DNA of 39,291 bases, from positions 1-39,291 of the IMG/VR virus record IMGVR_UViG_3300031999_000087. One strand, written 5' to 3'. Made by a program: the position numbers and the translations under genes. This document shows, one piece after another, positions 1-6,901 of this stretch; position 1 is the first letter of the stretch, and every line of letters begins with the position of its first letter. The notes under the pieces are model-generated. The model searched no databases, had not been told where the DNA came from, and saw nothing but the letters and a program-made list of their open reading frames with translations. This DNA is from a virus.

Positions 1-143
1 TGCTCTGCGCACGGTGTCGGGGCTGGGCAGCTTCCTAGCGGGGCAGGTAGTGGCCGACCTTAAGAACGACCGCTACCTTGTAGACGTCCCCGACTGGCAC
101 ACCTTTGCCGTGATGGGGCCGGGCAGCAAGAAGGGGCTTGACT
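1..143. repeat. Terminal overlap, left copy
   Basis: Bases 1-143 match 39149-39291 with a single difference (T at 17, C at 39165). This marks the contig as circular or terminally redundant with a 39,148-bp unit. The overlap lies inside the aGPT-Pplase-like gene; the difference changes Ser to Pro in that protein. It may be an assembly overlap rather than the physical genome end. Confidence 0.95.
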
Positions 144-334
144 TTATCTTCGGGCCTGGGACTACGGAGAAAACATTCACCGCACGTCTTGACTTGCTAC
201 AGAAAGTCACAAGTGGTAAAATACCTGTACTACATGCGCAGGACTTGCAGAACACACTTTGCGAGTTCAGCAAGTATGTACGCTACATGGATAACCTTCC
301 AGGACGCCGGAGACCGTATCATGCTAACAATTGA
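2..334 (+). CDS. aGPT-Pplase-like protein, C-terminal part (gene cut by window edge)
   Basis: This is the 3' part of the gene that starts at 38703; joining 39148 to 1 keeps the frame and gives a 259-residue protein. Visible here are the helix-hairpin-helix-like stretch GLGSFLAGQVVADL and the family-typical segment DWHTFAVMGPGSKKGLDFIFG. Members of this DNA-glycosylase-related superfamily act late in thymine hypermodification, displacing pyrophosphate from pyrophosphorylated 5-hydroxymethyluracil in DNA. The apparent GTG start at 14 is an artefact of the window edge. The stop overlaps the next gene's start by 14 bases, indicating translational coupling. Confidence 0.85.
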   Translation, partial: ALRTVSGLGSFLAGQVVADLKNDRYLVDVPDWHTFAVMGPGSKKGLDFIFGPGTTEKTFTARLDLLQKVTSGKIPVLHAQDLQNTLCEFSKYVRYMDNLPGRRRPYHANN

Positions 335-1286
335 CACGCGCAACGTAAACGACGCATTCCCACGGCTGTGCGACATACTGATGCATAACAGCCTTAGCCG
401 CGAGGGCGACTCCCGGAACGGTAAGGTGCGGGCCATTGACGGCCCTATGATGATCAAGTTTCGCAGTCCCTGCGAGCGGGTGCTGTTCGCCGAAGACCGT
501 AACGCTAACCCCTTCTTCCACCTGTTCGAAGCTATCTGGATGTTAGCGGGTAGTAACGAGGTTGGGTTCGTATCTCAGTTCAACAAGCAAATGGTGAGCT
601 ACAGTGATGACGGAGAGACCTTCAATGCCGCCTATGGTCATAGATGGCGTAGACACTTCGGACACGATCAAATTGCTCGAAGCATTGGGATGCTCAGAGC
701 TAACCCAAATGATCGCCGAGTTGTCATTACTCAATGGGATCCAAGAGCAGATCTGGGTGCTGAGAGTTTGGACATCCCCTGCAACCAACAAATTATGCCA
801 CGAATGCGTGAGGGTAAGCTAGACTTCCTCACCACCAACCGTAGCAACGATCTGGTGTGGGGGTTGTGCGGGGCCAATGCCGTGCATCTAACTGTACTGA
901 TGGAGGTCATGGCCTTTGCCATCGGCGTGCCGGTTGGCAACTGGGTTCACGTGTCCAACAACCTGCACCTGTACGAGCATCACTGGGACTTAGCCAAGCA
1001 CATCAAACCCCACCAGCACTGGCGGCAGTACCAAGGAACTCAGCCCCTACTGGTAGCAGGCGAGACCTACGAGCTGTTTATTGAGGACTGCGAGGCATTT
1101 ATTACCGGGCAGGACGACGACTTTAAGACAGCCTTTTTCGACGGCACCGTAGCCCCCATGATCCAAGGGTGGCACAAGTGGCGGCGCGATGGCGACCTAC
1201 AGGGGGCGCTATATGACTGCTCCTGCATCGAAGCAAACGACTGGCGCATTGCCAGCACCCAATGGCTTAAGAGGAAGGTAAAATGA
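321..1286 (+). CDS. ThyA-family pyrimidine hydroxymethylase / thymidylate synthase
   Basis: A 321-residue ThyA-superfamily protein that should transfer a one-carbon unit from methylenetetrahydrofolate to C5 of dUMP. The nucleophile is Cys154 in DIPCNQQ; the phosphate/base-binding segment NRSNDLVWGLCGANAVHL (residues 173-190) carries the conserved Arg-Ser and Asp177. The Asn that reads uracil O4/N3 in E. coli ThyA (GLPFN) is shifted by one to GLCGAN, as I recall from phage hydroxymethylase-type members. The ATG at 321 is preceded by GGAGA and overlaps the aGPT-Pplase-like stop. Context favours dUMP hydroxymethylase (making 5-hydroxymethyl-dUMP) over plain thymidylate synthase, but sequence alone does not settle it. 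Confidence 0.85.
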   Translation: MLTIDTRNVNDAFPRLCDILMHNSLSREGDSRNGKVRAIDGPMMIKFRSPCERVLFAEDRNANPFFHLFEAIWMLAGSNEVGFVSQFNKQMVSYSDDGETFNAAYGHRWRRHFGHDQIARSIGMLRANPNDRRVVITQWDPRADLGAESLDIPCNQQIMPRMREGKLDFLTTNRSNDLVWGLCGANAVHLTVLMEVMAFAIGVPVGNWVHVSNNLHLYEHHWDLAKHIKPHQHWRQYQGTQPLLVAGETYELFIEDCEAFITGQDDDFKTAFFDGTVAPMIQGWHKWRRDGDLQGALYDCSCIEANDWRIASTQWLKRKVK

Positions 1287-1705
1287 ACTACGAACTATTC
1301 CACAGCACGCTGAACCGCACCCGCCTAGCCACGACCCATGGCGAGGTAGAGGCTTGTGTCTCGGTACTGTACTCTTTAACCGACCACGGTGGCTCAGCAG
1401 ACCGCATTACTGCCGAGGAGGCGATCATGACCGCCCGCCGCCGCGTGGGGGCACTGCCCCCGGTAGCCCCCCGCGCCAACGCCAGCCAAGTGGGGGGCGG
1501 CCACTACAAGGCGCACATCCAGCACTGGGACTTCGTCATAGCCAACGACCTAGGCTACTTCGAAGGGCAGATCACCAAGTACATCACCCGCTGGCGCAAG
1601 AAGAACGGGGTGCAGGATTTACTCAAGGCGCGCCACTTCCTTGATAAGCTGATTGAAGTAGCAGAAGCTGAGGGCGAGCCTACCAGCGCCTATGTGAATC
1701 AGTAA
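1283..1705 (+). CDS. DUF3310 protein, possible deoxynucleotide kinase (T7 gp1.7-like)
   Basis: A 140-residue protein whose C-terminal half (about residues 73-132) has the DUF3310 pattern: Gly-His-Tyr-Lys, then FEGQITKYITRWRKKNG, then a DLLKARHFLDKLIE helix. T7 gp1.7, a dTMP/dGMP kinase without a Walker motif, has the same kind of domain. The ATGA overlap with the hydroxymethylase gene suggests that they act on the same nucleotide, so I infer a possible role phosphorylating hydroxymethyl-dUMP. The N-terminal half is not recognised. Family assignment is firm; kinase activity is inferred. Confidence 0.75.
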   Translation: MNYELFHSTLNRTRLATTHGEVEACVSVLYSLTDHGGSADRITAEEAIMTARRRVGALPPVAPRANASQVGGGHYKAHIQHWDFVIANDLGYFEGQITKYITRWRKKNGVQDLLKARHFLDKLIEVAEAEGEPTSAYVNQ

Positions 1706-1866
1706 TGGTTATCTGCCCACTGCCCGGCCTAGAAGTTGACGCCCTTGTTGTGACGTCTGACAACGTACAACTCGGCTGGGGCTACGCCAACGGCCACCCC
1801 CTCAGCGAGGAAGCCCTACGCTGGGTGGGTTGGTACTTGTACCTAGAGATAGTGGAGGCGCTATGA
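1705..1866 (+). CDS. Small hypothetical protein (53 aa)
   Basis: An open frame of 53 codons whose ATG shares a base with the TAA of the DUF3310 gene (TAATG) and whose TGA overlaps the next ATG (ATGA). It fills the gap exactly, which is the main argument for it being real. The product is acidic and Trp/Tyr-rich near the C-terminus (WVGWYLYLEIVEAL). No family recognised, and no membrane segment or Cys pattern. It belongs to the plus-strand modification operon. Confidence 0.6.
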   Translation: MVICPLPGLEVDALVVTSDNVQLGWGYANGHPLSEEALRWVGWYLYLEIVEAL

Positions 1867-2048
1867 TCTACGCACTTATCGTACTGAGCTGTGTCTACGG
1901 GGAGCAAACCTGCGAGTATCGTAAAACATACTTTCAGACTGAAGCTGAGTGCGGCAGGCATGCTCAGCAGCTAGGGGATCGCCTAGCTGCTGAGAAGCCT
2001 AAGTCCAAGGTGACCTACTTCTGCTACGCCCAAGAGCCTACTGCTTAG
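1863..2048 (+). CDS. Small putative exported Cys-containing protein
   Basis: A 61-residue product starting with MIYALIVLSCVYGEQTCEYRK, a short hydrophobic start resembling a signal peptide or membrane anchor. Further Cys residues (CEY, CGRH, YFCYA) could form disulfides outside the cytoplasm. The pattern of hydrophobic start, TCEYRKTYFQTEAEC and closing FCYAQ is common in small phage proteins of unknown function. The ATG at 1863 overlaps the preceding stop; an in-frame upstream start at 1830 is less likely because it would lie deep in the preceding gene. Last gene of the plus-strand operon, overlapping the last late gene tail to tail by 11 bases. Confidence 0.6.
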   Translation: MIYALIVLSCVYGEQTCEYRKTYFQTEAECGRHAQQLGDRLAAEKPKSKVTYFCYAQEPTA

Positions 2049-2208
2049 GGGAGTTCTTAGCCCGGCCATAGTTAGCCGCTACCACATCTACGATCGTGGC
2101 TAGCGGCTTTACTTTGGACACAAGCTCTGGAGTCCCAAAGATAGCAACTAGGTGACTGATCAAATACATCACCACCGGCAAAACCTCTACTGCGTCTACA
2201 ATTGTCAT
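2038..2208 (-). CDS. Small putative membrane protein of the lysis region
   Basis: A 56-codon frame beginning MTIVDAVEVLPVVMYLISH; its ATG overlaps the endolysin stop (ATGA). Residues 8-25 form one hydrophobic segment that could span the membrane, followed by a soluble tail ending in basic and polar residues. Position directly after the endolysin makes a holin, antiholin or other lysis-accessory role plausible, but length and sequence do not identify it. It ends in an 11-base tail-to-tail overlap with the plus-strand gene ending at 2048. Confidence 0.6.
   Translation of the reverse strand: MTIVDAVEVLPVVMYLISHLVAIFGTPELVSKVKPLATIVDVVAANYGRAKNSPKQ
2074..2108 (+). terminator. Hairpin at the convergent end of the two operons
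   Basis: AGCCGCTACCAC (2074-2085) pairs with GTGGCTAGCGGCT (2096-2108) with one bulged base, followed by only a short T run. It lies just downstream of the last plus-strand gene and inside the last minus-strand gene. It could end plus-strand transcription, but the weak T tract keeps confidence low. Confidence 0.4.
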
Positions 2209-2543
2209 TTGCGCCCCTCATGTTCTAGTGAATAGTGATTGCCGTCCTTGAAGCGCCCGCCCCAAGTACCGCCGATGGATTCCCAATACTCCCCTAGGGG
2301 GCGGTGATCTTCGGTGCTCTGTAAGAACACTCCATCTTTGAACAGGTTGTAGTCTTGAGCTAGCCGTAGTTTGTGGCAGCTTGATGCCGCACCATACCCC
2401 AGCTTGACCCCTACCCCGCCATGCAGACGCGGGTCACGGTAGGCGTCCCCAAGGGTTAGCTCGTACCCTTGCTCGTTTGCCCACACGGTCAGCTTTGCTA
2501 GCATACGAGTGAGCTTTTGTTGCTTATCACTTAGAGCGGACAT
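2205..2543 (-). CDS. Endolysin, M15/VanY-like peptidase
   Basis: A 112-residue protein of the zinc D,D-/L,D-peptidase (M15) type that cuts peptidoglycan cross-bridges or stem peptides at lysis. The first zinc-ligand motif is S-S-C-H57-K-L-R-L-A-Q-D64, and the second ligand is His103 in DGNHYSLEH; the stretch EYWESIGGTWGGRFKDGNH is typical of phage M15 endolysins. No signal peptide, so export would depend on a holin. It overlaps the coiled-coil membrane protein gene by 17 bases. Confidence 0.9.
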   Translation of the reverse strand: MSALSDKQQKLTRMLAKLTVWANEQGYELTLGDAYRDPRLHGGVGVKLGYGAASSCHKLRLAQDYNLFKDGVFLQSTEDHRPLGEYWESIGGTWGGRFKDGNHYSLEHEGRK

Positions 2544-2946
2544 TCGGAATCTCCCTGCCTAGTTTTTCGTGCTCCAACCATGAAAGCCGTCTGTCCATGT
2601 CGATAAACGACCTGCCCTGAGCTTCCAGCCCCTGTATCTCGGACACTACCCACCACTGCACGGCGGGGAACATCACCACAGCAACGAAGGTCAGGCACTT
2701 ACTAAATCCAGACCACCATGTGATCTTATTGTGGGCCGTTATAAGCGAAGCCTCAAGCCCCTTTAGTTCTGAGAATGCCCGGTCTACGCTGGCCCTAGTG
2801 GCGTTGTGCTGCTCTGTCAGCGTCACCACTGCGATTTGCAGGGAAACCATAAAGTCCATCTTAGCGCTGAGAGAGGTTTGAAAAGAGTCCATGCTTTTAT
2901 GCAGACACTCTATCTCTGACCTTAGCTGCATCAAGGTGGTGGTCAC
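2527..2946 (-). CDS. Coiled-coil membrane protein, candidate holin or spanin subunit
   Basis: A 139-residue product with a long heptad-rich N-terminal helix (about 1-75), one hydrophobic segment (about 82-105, containing CLTFVAVVMFPAVQWWVV) and a charged C-terminal tail. This layout resembles XhlA-type haemolysin/holin partners or an inverted i-spanin. It lies directly before the endolysin gene. The GTG at 2946 is the first start after the preceding stop at 2950; an ATG at 2931 is an alternative. Exact lysis role unresolved. Confidence 0.65.
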   Translation of the reverse strand: MTTTLMQLRSEIECLHKSMDSFQTSLSAKMDFMVSLQIAVVTLTEQHNATRASVDRAFSELKGLEASLITAHNKITWWSGFSKCLTFVAVVMFPAVQWWVVSEIQGLEAQGRSFIDMDRRLSWLEHEKLGREIPNVRSK

Positions 2947-2949
2947 TCC

Positions 2950-3186
2950 CTACTGCCCCTGAGGGTACGGCGGATACGGCGGATACCCCGGTTGCGGGGG
3001 GGTGGCGGGCTGAGGAGGCTGCCCGCCGCGCTGAGCCTCGTACTCCTCGCGAGTTGGGGGCTGTGCCCCCTCAGCGATGGCAATCTGCACCGCTTGTTGG
3101 TAGCCGCCATCCCCGATAGCTTGCAGCCCCTGTGAAGGAGACCCCCGCAAAGCCTGTGCGATCCGCTGTAGCATTTCATCTTGCAT
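2950..3186 (-). CDS. Small proline-rich protein
   Basis: A 78-residue product with a helical N-terminal half (MQDEMLQRIAQALRG) and a low-complexity Pro/Gln/Gly/Tyr tail with PPYPPYP repeats. The ATG at 3186 is preceded by AGGAG at good spacing. An overlapping frame reading Arg/Leu-rich sequence is a shadow. Function unknown; proteins with this kind of tail occur near phage fibre and lysis genes. Confidence 0.7.
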   Translation of the reverse strand: MQDEMLQRIAQALRGSPSQGLQAIGDGGYQQAVQIAIAEGAQPPTREEYEAQRGGQPPQPATPPQPGYPPYPPYPQGQ

Positions 3187-3273
3187 TTTAAGCTCCTAGC
3201 GCTTTGCGCTGCGTTAAATGTTGGGGGCCAGTACCCTACCGCCTACCTGCTTTGCGCCCAGCAGCGCGTAAAA

Positions 3274-3435
3274 CTAGGGGGCTGCCGGGGGCTTTTTGCT
3301 TACCGTTACCGTTACGCCGTGTGGCTGTACAGTCGTAGTGCCTCCACCGTCAGAACTAACGTCTACCCTAATGAGTGTACAGGCAGTAATTAGTGCAGCG
3401 CTGAGCGCTACGGCTCCAAGCAGTAGATAGGTCAT
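3274..3435 (-). CDS. Small outer-membrane lipoprotein, candidate o-spanin
   Basis: A 53-residue protein starting MTYLLLGAVALSAALITAC. This is a hydrophobic signal peptide ending in a lipobox (Ile-Thr-Ala-Cys, Cys19). The mature part is about 35 residues and ends in KKPPAAP. The ATG overlaps the preceding stop (ATGA). A tiny lipoprotein a few genes from the endolysin fits an Rz1-type o-spanin, which helps fuse the inner and outer membranes at the end of lysis. A generic phage lipoprotein is the alternative. It argues for a Gram-negative host. Confidence 0.7.
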   Translation of the reverse strand: MTYLLLGAVALSAALITACTLIRVDVSSDGGGTTTVQPHGVTVTVSKKPPAAP

Positions 3436-3704
3436 ACTAGCCGAACCTTTACCGCACCAGCGGTTTGGTAAATGCCTCCGACGGGGATGCCCGCTGCTGC
3501 CGCCGCCGCATCATTCGTGTAGCTGGTATTCAAAGTGATGAGGACAACACTGTCATTGGCGGTGATCTTAAACGGCACACCGATCGGCGCACCAGCGTTA
3601 CCGCGAGTGATGCTGAAAGTGCCGTCATTGTTCTGGAGAAGCGTGAAGTTCTGAGAGGCTGTGCCGGACTGCCCAACTTGGACATTATCTGATTTGATTG
3701 TCAT
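3432..3704 (-). CDS. Small tail-fibre-associated structural protein
   Basis: A 90-residue beta-rich product. Its C-terminus DAAAAAAGIPVGGIYQTAGAVKVRLV resembles a closing motif I know from phage virion and fibre-tip proteins (Ala-rich turn, VGG-Y-x-x-G, KVRL). The N-terminal NVQVGQSGTASQNFTLLQN segment looks like a beta-sandwich strand pair. It follows the two paralogous receptor-type proteins and probably forms part of the fibre tip or an attached virion protein. No catalytic residues seen. Confidence 0.7.
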   Translation of the reverse strand: MTIKSDNVQVGQSGTASQNFTLLQNNDGTFSITRGNAGAPIGVPFKITANDSVVLITLNTSYTNDAAAAAAGIPVGGIYQTAGAVKVRLV

Positions 3705-3707
3705 GCC

Positions 3708-4289
3708 CTACTCCCACGACACGTTGACTTGACCGGCATCAAAGATATCCGTGCCGTTTACGGTTGTTAGGCGGACGGTACTGAGCACGGCAGCGAGTGT
3801 TTTAGCCCCTCCGATAACTGTGCCTACGTTGGCCGCTGCGCATACAACGCCTGACGCGACCCATGTAGTACCATTGACTAACGCTAATACTGCCTGCCCG
3901 CTAAGCAGGGAGGTTGCTACGACGTTAGTGTTTACCAACAGCCCGTTAATGTTCGTGCTCGCCGAATTACCACTCGATGCACCACCAGTGTATCCTGTGA
4001 CTTCACCATTCAACTGCAAGATATACTGGCTTGTACCATTCGTACTAACCCCCTCCAGTATAACTGTAACGCGTTTAGCCCAAGCAGGGATTGCAAAGTC
4101 TTTGAAAGTTCCAGAAGTTGTAGCTTGAGCAGCACCAAGAGTAATCTTGCTCTGGCCCATAACTACAAGATCATTACCGCTAACACCCGGAGCACCGGCT
4201 TCAACTACGCCTGTCTGCTTAACCTTTAAACCATCCAGACCATTAGTCTGGATTACCACCTGAGTGGCTTCTGTTCTAATACCACTCAT
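3708..4289 (-). CDS. Fibre-tip-like protein, paralogue 2
   Basis: A 193-residue protein with a central domain related to its upstream neighbour: both share T-S-G-x-x-x-D-F-x-I-P-A-W-A-K, LQLNGE-x-TGY and a C-terminal LTTVNGTDxFDAG stretch. This domain type occurs at the ends of phage tail fibres and as stand-alone receptor-type proteins. The N-terminal 45 residues differ from the paralogue and may attach it to the virion. The stop codon of paralogue 1 lies at this gene's start, so the two are co-translated. The pair probably arose by tandem duplication. Confidence 0.75.
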   Translation of the reverse strand: MSGIRTEATQVVIQTNGLDGLKVKQTGVVEAGAPGVSGNDLVVMGQSKITLGAAQATTSGTFKDFAIPAWAKRVTVILEGVSTNGTSQYILQLNGEVTGYTGGASSGNSASTNINGLLVNTNVVATSLLSGQAVLALVNGTTWVASGVVCAAANVGTVIGGAKTLAAVLSTVRLTTVNGTDIFDAGQVNVSWE

Positions 4290-4840
4290 TATTCATACCC
4301 CTCTACGAGTACGTTTACAGAGCCGGCGTCGAATGTGTCAGTGCCGTTTACTGTTGTTAGGCGCAGAGTTGTGGGTACGTCGGAGAGAGTTTTGCTGCCG
4401 CCGACAACAGCGCCGAAGTTTGCAGAAGAGTGATTGAATGTCCCAGCACCGGCCCACACTAGTGACGACACTTGAGCCAGTGTTAGAACCCCACTAAGGA
4501 AGCTTGCTGCGGCGACTACCTGAGTCAAAATGAACCCCGATACACTCTGTACTGTTGTACCTGACTGCGATACACCGGCTTGGTAGCCGGTCGTTTCCCC
4601 GTTAAGTTGTACAAGAAAGTTGCTTGTTCCAGACCCACTCACCCCATTCAGCATCACCGTGATCTTCTTAGCCCAAGCTGGGATAGTAAAGTCAACGAGG
4701 ACGCCGGACGTGGTAGCCTGAGCAGTAAGCAACTGCATCTTCTGCACGCCTACAGTCTGACCTGCTTTTAAATCAGCAACGACAATAGTCCCGTCTTTAA
4801 TCAGATCGACACCATCGGTGCCGGATATAGTTGTTGTCAT
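4289..4840 (-). CDS. Fibre-tip-like protein, paralogue 1
   Basis: A 183-residue product with the same core as the next gene: ATTSGVLVDFTIPAWAKKI near residue 45 and LRLTTVNGTDTFDAGSVNV at the C-terminus. I chose the ATG at 4840, which overlaps the fibre stop (ATGA) and has GGAG about seven bases upstream; a TTG four codons earlier would use that site as coding. The domain is typical of fibre-tip or receptor-recognition proteins, so a role in host binding is inferred. Confidence 0.75.
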   Translation of the reverse strand: MTTTISGTDGVDLIKDGTIVVADLKAGQTVGVQKMQLLTAQATTSGVLVDFTIPAWAKKITVMLNGVSGSGTSNFLVQLNGETTGYQAGVSQSGTTVQSVSGFILTQVVAAASFLSGVLTLAQVSSLVWAGAGTFNHSSANFGAVVGGSKTLSDVPTTLRLTTVNGTDTFDAGSVNVLVEGYE

Positions 4841-6900
4841 ACGACACTCCAAGTGCTACCAGTCGGCACTGTCACAGTGACGCCTGTGTTAATGGTTATA
4901 GGGCCAGCACTCATGGCGTTCTTACCGGCTGTTATTGTGTAGTTGGAGGCTATCACCTGACTGTTCTCGTAGAACGCACCCAGCACCGCACCGCCACCAA
5001 GGGCTCCCCACAGGCCGCCAGAGTAACCTTCGTAGCCCGGAGTGTCGGTATTGTAGCGGATCATGCCTGTTGTCGGGGAGGCTGGGCGTTGAGCGGTTGT
5101 GCCGTTTGGCAGGCGAATGTTGCCTGAGCCTCCAAACTCCCAAGACCCAGATGCTAAGTCCCACGTCGCAGTGTTGCGGAGCGTACCATTCGCGGGGTTG
5201 TAGCTGCGGAAGTACGTCTTATCATCTGGGTGGGTTACTTCAATGTTGCACCAGTCAAACCCGAGCTGCTTGGCGTTTAGCCCTGAGTAGCCAGCCGTCA
5301 CAGGACTTAGCACCGTACTGTACTTTGGGGCTGTACCTGTCAGCGTCGAGGTCCCTGTGAACTGGGGGCTGGCAGTCTTAACCACCTGCACCCACCCGGC
5401 GTCTTGGCGGCCATAGGCCAGCCCGTTGATTGGAGCCTCCCCGATGCCCCCTGCCGCGCCGATGTTGAAGTTAGTGCCTCCGAAGCTGATGATAGCTGCG
5501 TTGGCTGTGTTCAGGCCGGTGCAGGTCTTAGTAGCAATTATCTCGGCGATCAGCGTTGCGTCGCTCAGGAATGGGCTGGTGTTGATCTTGCTGCGATCAA
5601 CCACAAGGCGTGTCAATGCTTGGTCAACACTCGAGTACACGAACTGCCCATACATCCAGATATACTGACCGTAGAGATAGTAAAGGCGGTGGATTGTGCA
5701 GTCGCCATTCGCTGGAAGCGGGGTAACTACCCCAGCACCGTTCGGGTCATAGTTGGCGACAGGGGCTGTTACAGTCGGAGTCCCTAGTACGTTCTGGTCA
5801 GCTAAGGTGCGGAACAGTAGTGAGGTCTGCCCACCCAGCATTAGGGCGTTGGGGCCGTCTACTGTACTGGAACTAGCTCCGGGGGAGAAGATCTGACCCG
5901 CCGTTATATCCATCTGCAGGGGGGAGACGCCGTTAGCTGTGACCTCTCCCCCAGCCACTAACTGATTGGATAGAATGTAGGAGGCGTCCGACCCAGTATA
6001 TCCATCGTCACCAAATATGGCAGGGCGGGTGATGGCTGCGTTGGCTACCCCTGTCAAGTGCTCTACTGCGCCGATAAGCACCACACCGCGACAGGTGGAG
6101 GTGCTTACACGACCAGAATACTGGACGATTGCGCCGGCTGAGTTCACCCCCAAAGTGGTGCTGAACGCGGAGCTAACGAAGGTCAATGTCACGGTCTGCG
6201 CCAACCAAGATACAGCGACCGCATTGGCGTCTCCATCTTGCCCAGGAGGCATGATCCAAGCTGAGCCAGCCGGAATATTTACCGAGGTTGGGCCAGCAAC
6301 GGTGATGCTTGGGTACACCCCGCTAGCTGGACGCTCCCACCCGGTCACAGACGCTTGCAGCAGTGCAGTGCCAGCCCCAGACGCTACGGCGCTGAGCATG
6401 ACAAACGCAGACCCAGTGTAGGTAGCTAAGATATACGCCCCGGCAGCGATTGCCCCGGCACCCAGCGCAGCCCCATCTGGAGCCAGCAACGACCTAGCGC
6501 CGATGGCATTGTAGTTCAGCGTCATCGGGCCGGTGTTGTTGGCTGGGGCGAACAGGCTGACGATAGCGCCCGCCACATAGGTGCTCGCCTGTCCGACAAG
6601 TGTGCCTACAAGGTTGTCTACCCCACCAGTGACGTTTACGCGAGTATTGCGCCCGTCTTGACTCATGCCGAGTGTGGCGTACTGATTGCGGAGCGTTGGG
6701 TCGCTGACCCCGGTGTGATGGTATCCGCCCATCGGGAGGTTAGAGACGGGGGTGGTCTGTCCATCAGCAGTAAGACTGTCTGTTAGTGCGGAGGCTAGAT
6801 CGTTGAGGGTGTTATTGGCCCAAGTGGACTCAATCACCGTGCCCGGAACTACCGGGTTTCCTGCTGGGAGATCATACTCACCGTTTCCGTTACGTGGCAT
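4837..6900 (-). CDS. Tail fibre / receptor-binding protein
   Basis: A 687-residue protein. The N-terminus (MPRNGNGEYDLPAGNPVVPG, then STWANNTLNDLASALTDSLTADGQT) is a virion-anchoring start I recognise from tail fibres of many podoviruses and prophages. The middle is beta-rich and Gly/Ser/Thr-rich. Near residue 630 is the fibre segment RLPNGTTAQRPASPTTGMIRYNTDTPGYEGYSGGLWG, split here as RLPNGTTAQRP and IRYNTDTPGYEGY, typical of trimeric fibre shafts near the tip. It stops inside the start of paralogue 1. Probable role: adsorption to the host surface. Confidence 0.9.
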   Translation of the reverse strand: MPRNGNGEYDLPAGNPVVPGTVIESTWANNTLNDLASALTDSLTADGQTTPVSNLPMGGYHHTGVSDPTLRNQYATLGMSQDGRNTRVNVTGGVDNLVGTLVGQASTYVAGAIVSLFAPANNTGPMTLNYNAIGARSLLAPDGAALGAGAIAAGAYILATYTGSAFVMLSAVASGAGTALLQASVTGWERPASGVYPSITVAGPTSVNIPAGSAWIMPPGQDGDANAVAVSWLAQTVTLTFVSSAFSTTLGVNSAGAIVQYSGRVSTSTCRGVVLIGAVEHLTGVANAAITRPAIFGDDGYTGSDASYILSNQLVAGGEVTANGVSPLQMDITAGQIFSPGASSSTVDGPNALMLGGQTSLLFRTLADQNVLGTPTVTAPVANYDPNGAGVVTPLPANGDCTIHRLYYLYGQYIWMYGQFVYSSVDQALTRLVVDRSKINTSPFLSDATLIAEIIATKTCTGLNTANAAIISFGGTNFNIGAAGGIGEAPINGLAYGRQDAGWVQVVKTASPQFTGTSTLTGTAPKYSTVLSPVTAGYSGLNAKQLGFDWCNIEVTHPDDKTYFRSYNPANGTLRNTATWDLASGSWEFGGSGNIRLPNGTTAQRPASPTTGMIRYNTDTPGYEGYSGGLWGALGGGAVLGAFYENSQVIASNYTITAGKNAMSAGPITINTGVTVTVPTGSTWSVV

Positions 6901-6901
6901 C

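Noticed and set aside
1-143. Short physical direct terminal repeat of the T7 kind
   Set aside because: It lies inside a coding gene far from the terminase genes and has the length of a typical assembly overlap; reads would be needed to call it a physical end.
3181-3393. Plus-strand frame of 70 codons opposite the lipoprotein gene
   Set aside because: Against operon direction; the opposite strand holds a better-supported lipoprotein gene with stop-start coupling.
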